Of a stretch of 64,000 nucleotides of DNA, positions 57,001 to 64,000 are shown piece after piece. Source of the DNA: Balanoglossus misakiensis. Its lineage: Eukaryota > Hemichordata. The stretch covers positions 2,914,001-2,978,000 of the forward strand of contig CM082597.2 in NCBI GenBank assembly GCA_040954595.2. Direction: 5' to 3'. The translations under genes were made by a program, and so were the position numbers. Numbering within the stretch: position 1 is the stretch's first letter; each line of letters begins with the position of its first letter. The notes beneath the pieces are model-generated. The model worked only from the letters and a program-made list of their open reading frames with translations, was not told the origin of the DNA and made no database searches.

Positions 57001-59150
57001 ACTGTTTACAAAGCTAGTCAAAGGGGAATTACCGTTGACAGAGAGAAGTAGACTTGTCGTCAGTGTGAAAATTCTAAATGACAAAGGTAAGAAAATGAGT
57101 TGCAGATAGTGTATGATAGAAAAAGTACATAAGTGTGTGTTTGACGTGTTTTCTACCTGTAATGTCAGTGTATCTTTTTAATGCCCATGATGTGTAGGGA
57201 CACTTTTGAAATGCCTTTGAAGTCAGACTATATTTGTTCACCTCTAATGCTTGCAGTCGGAAATATCAAGAGGTGATTTGGATGCCTTGGTTGTATAGGT
57301 ACTCTTTTGAAGTGAAGGGGCACTTTTTATAACTTTGTTTCATTGGCAGGTGTGGACGGGAGTGATGTGGATAAATTTCTTTTGGATGAAATACGCTTTG
57401 TGAAGACACTACCAGAACACGAGAATATAGTGAAGCTGCTACGATGTGCCTCTTTGGAGGGTAAATGCTGAATTGTACCATAATTACAACTGGCTCAACA
57501 TCTATATAATTTTTGTTGATAATCCTAAAGGGATTAGGAGTGCAATGAAAATTCGAATGGACAAGAGAGAGAGAGAAAAATCTAATATTTTTCATCATCA
57601 CAACCCATGAGCCCTCTCCCATTGCATTTGAAATGTATTATCTGGTGATCACTAAATTCAGTCAATCGTTATATCGTTGGAACTAGAGATTATATTGGCC
57701 AATAATGATGTCACGGTATATCCATAGTGACTTGAATCACTGTTTAGACTAATTTTACTTCCATGTATGGTTTATTTCAGCCCCGCACTGTATTGTGTAT
57801 GAATATTGCCCCTACGGTACCCTGAAGGAATACCTTGGCGAGATGCGAGTTGAAGCAGAGAGAGTTGACTTGGAGGAAATAGAGGAAGAGACATTCAACA
57901 AGCTATGTACATTTGCCCTACACGTGGCCAATGGTATGGCATACCTGGAAGAAATACAGGTGAGACAAACTCACAATCTTTTGATTTGTACATGACTGAA
58001 TTCATCCCAACAATGGAAATGTTAAGATACAATCTGGTTTTATTTGCAGTGTGTTCATCGAGCCCTTACCGCCAGAACTGTTCAGGTGGGACAGAATTAC
58101 GTCTGCAAGGTGTCAGAGTTCAGCTACTGTTCCACGGTCATGGACATGGGCACTTATCTCAATGTGATGGAGGTACGTTGCTTGTATACTGAACATGTGC
58201 ATATAAAAATTGTTAGTCAATCTTCCTTCAATTTCCTTGTCTCTGTCAGTGATGCATCGATGTCACTGTCACCTACATGTACTGTATGTGATGTTGCTGT
58301 CGCCTTTCTTTCTTAGCGACGTCTCCCATTACGTTGGATGCCACTAGAGTCCATTGAAAGGTGCATATACTCGAGCAAGACGGACGTCTGGGCCTACGGT
58401 GTTGTATTGTGGGAAATATTCAGTTTTGGTAAGTGAGGGGAGAATTGAGACCGTTTTCCTTTTCGACCAAAAGAGCAGTCAAATAATATGATCCACTATA
58501 CAGTGTTGTTTTGTAGGAAAGCTGAATAGGTACACAGTTAAAACCACTGATGTTTATGCTAATCACAATATCAAAGACCTGTTTCTTCATTCTATCTGCA
58601 AGTATCATCATACATATGCAATTTCAAACTATAACCGGAGTCTTGATTTTGAATTAAGGGGACAAGCCTTACCCAAACATGTCACCGAAGGATGTTATAA
58701 CCGAACTCAAGAAAGGTTACAGGATGCCCAAAGCAAAACACTCGGACGAGACCATGTAAATATTATCATATATAGGCCTAAGTTAACTGTTTGAGTCCAC
58801 ATCATGTTAATTAAGGAACAGTATGAGCAATAATTAGTGTATATTTCAGCCAATCGCGTACAGTAACAAAATCTGGACCATGTGAGTCGTGTAATTTGTT
58901 GGTTTACTTTTAAAACAATATACTGTGATTATCGTCAAGGAAACCTGAAAGTCACAATAGCAATAACGATTAACGCTAGCCATTATAAAAATGCTGCAAT
59001 GATGAATGAGGCCAAACTATCACAATTTACAGTTATAAACATTGAATTCATTCTAGTGATCGTGTTATGGAAGAATGCTGGTTGGATGATCCGGAAAACA
59101 GGCCGTCATTTCAGGACATAGCAGCTTCAATTAACACTAGTCTACCGTGA
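52017..59150 (+). CDS. Gene E: 7-Ig receptor with a pseudokinase domain
   Basis: Nineteen exons: 52017-52068 leader; 52175-52513 V; 52893-53171, 53459-53764, 54070-54363, 54528-54848, 54964-55296, 55495-55803 (six Ig); 55964-56086 TM; 56190-56208; 56334-56407; 56595-56629; kinase fold 56915-57086, 57350-57460, 57781-57959, 58050-58172, 58317-58428, 58659-58755, 59057-59150 with stop. Lengths sum to 3372 nt (1123 residues), in frame throughout. Domain order and exon lengths match gene D closely (for example 19, 74, 123, 112 and 97 nt), so D and E are paralogues; E lacks the extra Ig and the final small exon of D. Its V domain belongs to the class with N-terminal Cys-Asp-Val and an extra loop Cys, like genes A and B, unlike the V domains of C and D. 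Predicted type I membrane protein without kinase activity. Confidence 0.88.
53983..54026 (+). repeat. (CT)n simple repeat at an intron 3' end
   Basis: C-run followed by (CT)n in the intron before the Ig exon at 54070. It may act as an extended polypyrimidine tract. Confidence 0.8.
55964..56407 (+). other. Gene E membrane and juxtamembrane exons
   Basis: TM exon 55964-56086 encodes the helix [20 protein letters not shown] continued by PVIIVLY and a strong basic stop (RRRRKK). The 19-nt microexon 56190-56208 (DVQNEDG with its borders) and the 74-nt exon 56334-56407 follow. The latter contains SIYVGL (56335-56352), which fits the ITIM consensus, and DYIKL. Positions and phases equal those in gene D. 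Confidence 0.75.
56915..59150 (+). other. Gene E pseudokinase domain
   Basis: The glycine loop is reduced to [10 protein letters not shown]. The beta-3 Lys (VSVKILN) and alpha-C Glu (LLDEIRF) remain. The catalytic loop reads [13 protein letters not shown] Asp is Ala (58062-58064) and the loop Asn is Thr. The DFG position reads EFS (58116-58124). APE reads PLE in RWMPLES. The fold markers [14 protein letters not shown] and [13 protein letters not shown] are intact. With the catalytic Asp, the loop Asn and the metal-binding Asp all altered, activity is very unlikely. The substitutions differ from those in gene D, so the losses were at least partly independent. Confidence 0.87.
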
Positions 59151-60133
59151 CACAAAGGTAGGGGGAGGGGCAACTTCATAAGAGACTGGGCTGGAATGAT
59201 TACACTGATCAGCACTCAGCTTGTGTTGTGCTGTACTCGACGGAGGGTCGCTGTACTGTAGATGTGTACAAACAGGGATCTTAACATGGGCTCGGTAAAA
59301 TGACATTTGTAGACAAATTTTTGTCACCATAAATATTCACTCAGTGTCATTCCTAACTAATTATTAAGGATCGATGTTATTGATTTCTTTACAGGGACTT
59401 GTCACTTTTGTGACTGGTGCGGTTAGCTGAGATGGGGGACTATCTACCAAACAGCTCATTTATCTTTCCTCATAATCCGTAGCTGACAAGGTCGTCTGCA
59501 TTTGCCGTGGTGTTTGATTGGACGTTGTTGGCCCTACAAATAATAATTTTCACACGCTATTTAGACCTAGTATAACAATACATTTAAATAGCCAACATGT
59601 GTTTTTTTTTTCATATCATGGAAAATAGTTGTTTCAACATTTAATTTGTTCACCAATAATTGGTGTGTCGGGAGAATTTGAACTCTGATTTCAGTAAACA
59701 TTTTTGTACTGTACTTTGAATTTACTCTGCATTTTGACTCAGAGAAGTGAAGATATATATTGTCTGTGGCCTGTTTGTGTCTACCAGTTTGCATTATAAT
59801 TGTATATCCATTCCTTTGTATAGTACCGACAGCTCTAACACAACAGATCCGGGTTCATAACGCCCCTTGGATCAAGAAAGGCTGACACACTTTAAGTTGA
59901 ATGAACAGTGACCTCTCGATGCTGACCTCTGGTTTTTTTTCTCGTCCATATTTCCGCGTTCCATTTTCATTTAACCAGACGCCGACACACAGAAGACTAT
60001 TGTCAGAAGACTATGACACCCTATTGTTTGTCAACGCAAATCTAGTGTCTCAAAATATTACACACAAGAAAAGTTACATCGACAAAAGAACAGTGACCAT
60101 ACTTTAAGATTTATTTTTGCTATTGAAACGTTC

Positions 60134-60139
60134 AATAAA
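60134..60139 (+). terminator. Candidate polyadenylation signal of gene E
   Basis: AATAAA about 980 bases after the gene E stop, before the first predicted exon of gene F. The 59151-60130 stretch would then be its 3' UTR; no exon is visible in it. Confidence 0.45.
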
Positions 60140-60530
60140 GATTTTTACGAGTTTCGCTATATACGTAAAGTATTTATGGCTTATTTGGCAGCTGTTAACG
60201 ACTTATGAATGTTGAAGAGTTACGTCTCAAGCACGTAAGCAGTTGAAGTTTGGGGGCCAGGCAGGCAGTGGAAAGAGTTCACCAAAAGAGGGCGTATTGG
60301 TAAGAGAAGGGTCTGACCGTAAGGCCGTAGGCCTAAGAGAAGGCCAGAAGAAGAAAAAAAAATAGGCTGACCGACAACTTTATCTATCAAATCCCTGAAT
60401 AAATCCATGCTGAAAGAATGGCAGCGACACTGGCCAAGAACGTTATCGCAAAGAGTGTAGTTTTCGGTTACGACAAATGTCAAGCAAACAAACGTCCAAG
60501 GTTTCATAGCTGGACCAGGAGTATGACACC

Positions 60531-63771
<3,241 letters not shown>

Positions 63772-63844
63772 GTGAGTAGGGGATACCAATTCTACAATTC
63801 TAGATGAACATACGTGCATCAGCGATATTCATGTTTTTTTTCTG

Positions 63845-64000
63845 CTTAGTCAAACCTCTCTATAGTGGCCAGTCAAGGGTCTTTCCTAACCTGGCCTTTA
63901 TGGAGAGGTGACCTTTATATAGAGGTTAATTGATAAACATGTGAATTGCACAGGGACTGTAACAAAGTGGCCACTATATAGGGGTGGCCACTAACAGGGG
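63845..64000 (+). repeat. Interspersed repeat fragment at window edge
   Basis: Several related phrases (tatagtggcc, tatagaggttaattg, tggccactatataggggtgg) repeat with variation, as in common dispersed repeats of marine invertebrates. It lies in an intron of gene F and is cut by the window end. Confidence 0.5.

Overview
This is animal (metazoan) nuclear DNA. Coding regions are short exons with GT..AG borders, separated by introns of tens to hundreds of bases. Palindromic non-autonomous elements, simple repeats and a truncated LINE fill the rest. AT-richness and frequent TACATGTA/ACCGGTA words fit a marine invertebrate, perhaps a non-vertebrate deuterostome (hemichordate, echinoderm or lancelet type), but the species cannot be fixed from this window.

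The window is a cluster of immunoglobulin-superfamily receptor genes. I built eight models exon by exon, and the intron phases agree throughout. From left to right: (1) a tandem duplication at about 2.3-6.0 kb and 6.1-9.6 kb, each copy carrying a minus-strand signal-peptide exon and one V-type Ig exon; (2) gene A (+, 10.8-14.2 kb), signal peptide-V-Ig-TM with a short tail; (3) a gene-poor stretch (14.3-22.3 kb) and a LINE relic (22.4-23.6 kb); (4) gene C (-, 34.1 to 23.9 kb), 18 exons encoding 7 Ig domains, FN3, a short Cys-containing module, TM and a tail rich in ITIM/ITSM-like tyrosine motifs and proline; (5) gene B (+, 34.3-37.2 kb), divergent from C, signal peptide-3 Ig-TM; (6) a relic of C's last ITIM exon (about 40 kb); (7) gene D (+, 40.4-49.2 kb), 8 Ig-TM-kinase fold; (8) gene E (+, 52.0-59.2 kb), 7 Ig-TM-kinase fold; (9) gene F (+, 60.5 kb to the window end), signal peptide-very short ectodomain-TM-intact tyrosine kinase, 3' end outside the window.

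Genes D and E are predicted pseudokinases: HRD is HRS or HRA, DFG is GFE or EFS, and the glycine loop is degraded. Gene F keeps GxGxFG, VAVK, HRD, DFG and APE. The inhibitory-type gene C and the kinase-type genes share the exon layout across the membrane, including a 19-nt microexon just after the TM exon. The first four coding exons of C and D are an inverted duplication, so near-identical heads are joined to opposite kinds of tail. In the 5' tandem duplication the V exon differs at about 23 of 107 residues although much of the surrounding non-coding DNA is almost identical, and the changes fall in CDR-like regions. Together this looks like a fast-evolving recognition locus of paired receptors (ITIM tail, dead kinase, live kinase, short tail). 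The immune or allorecognition role is inference; the gene structures are read from the sequence.
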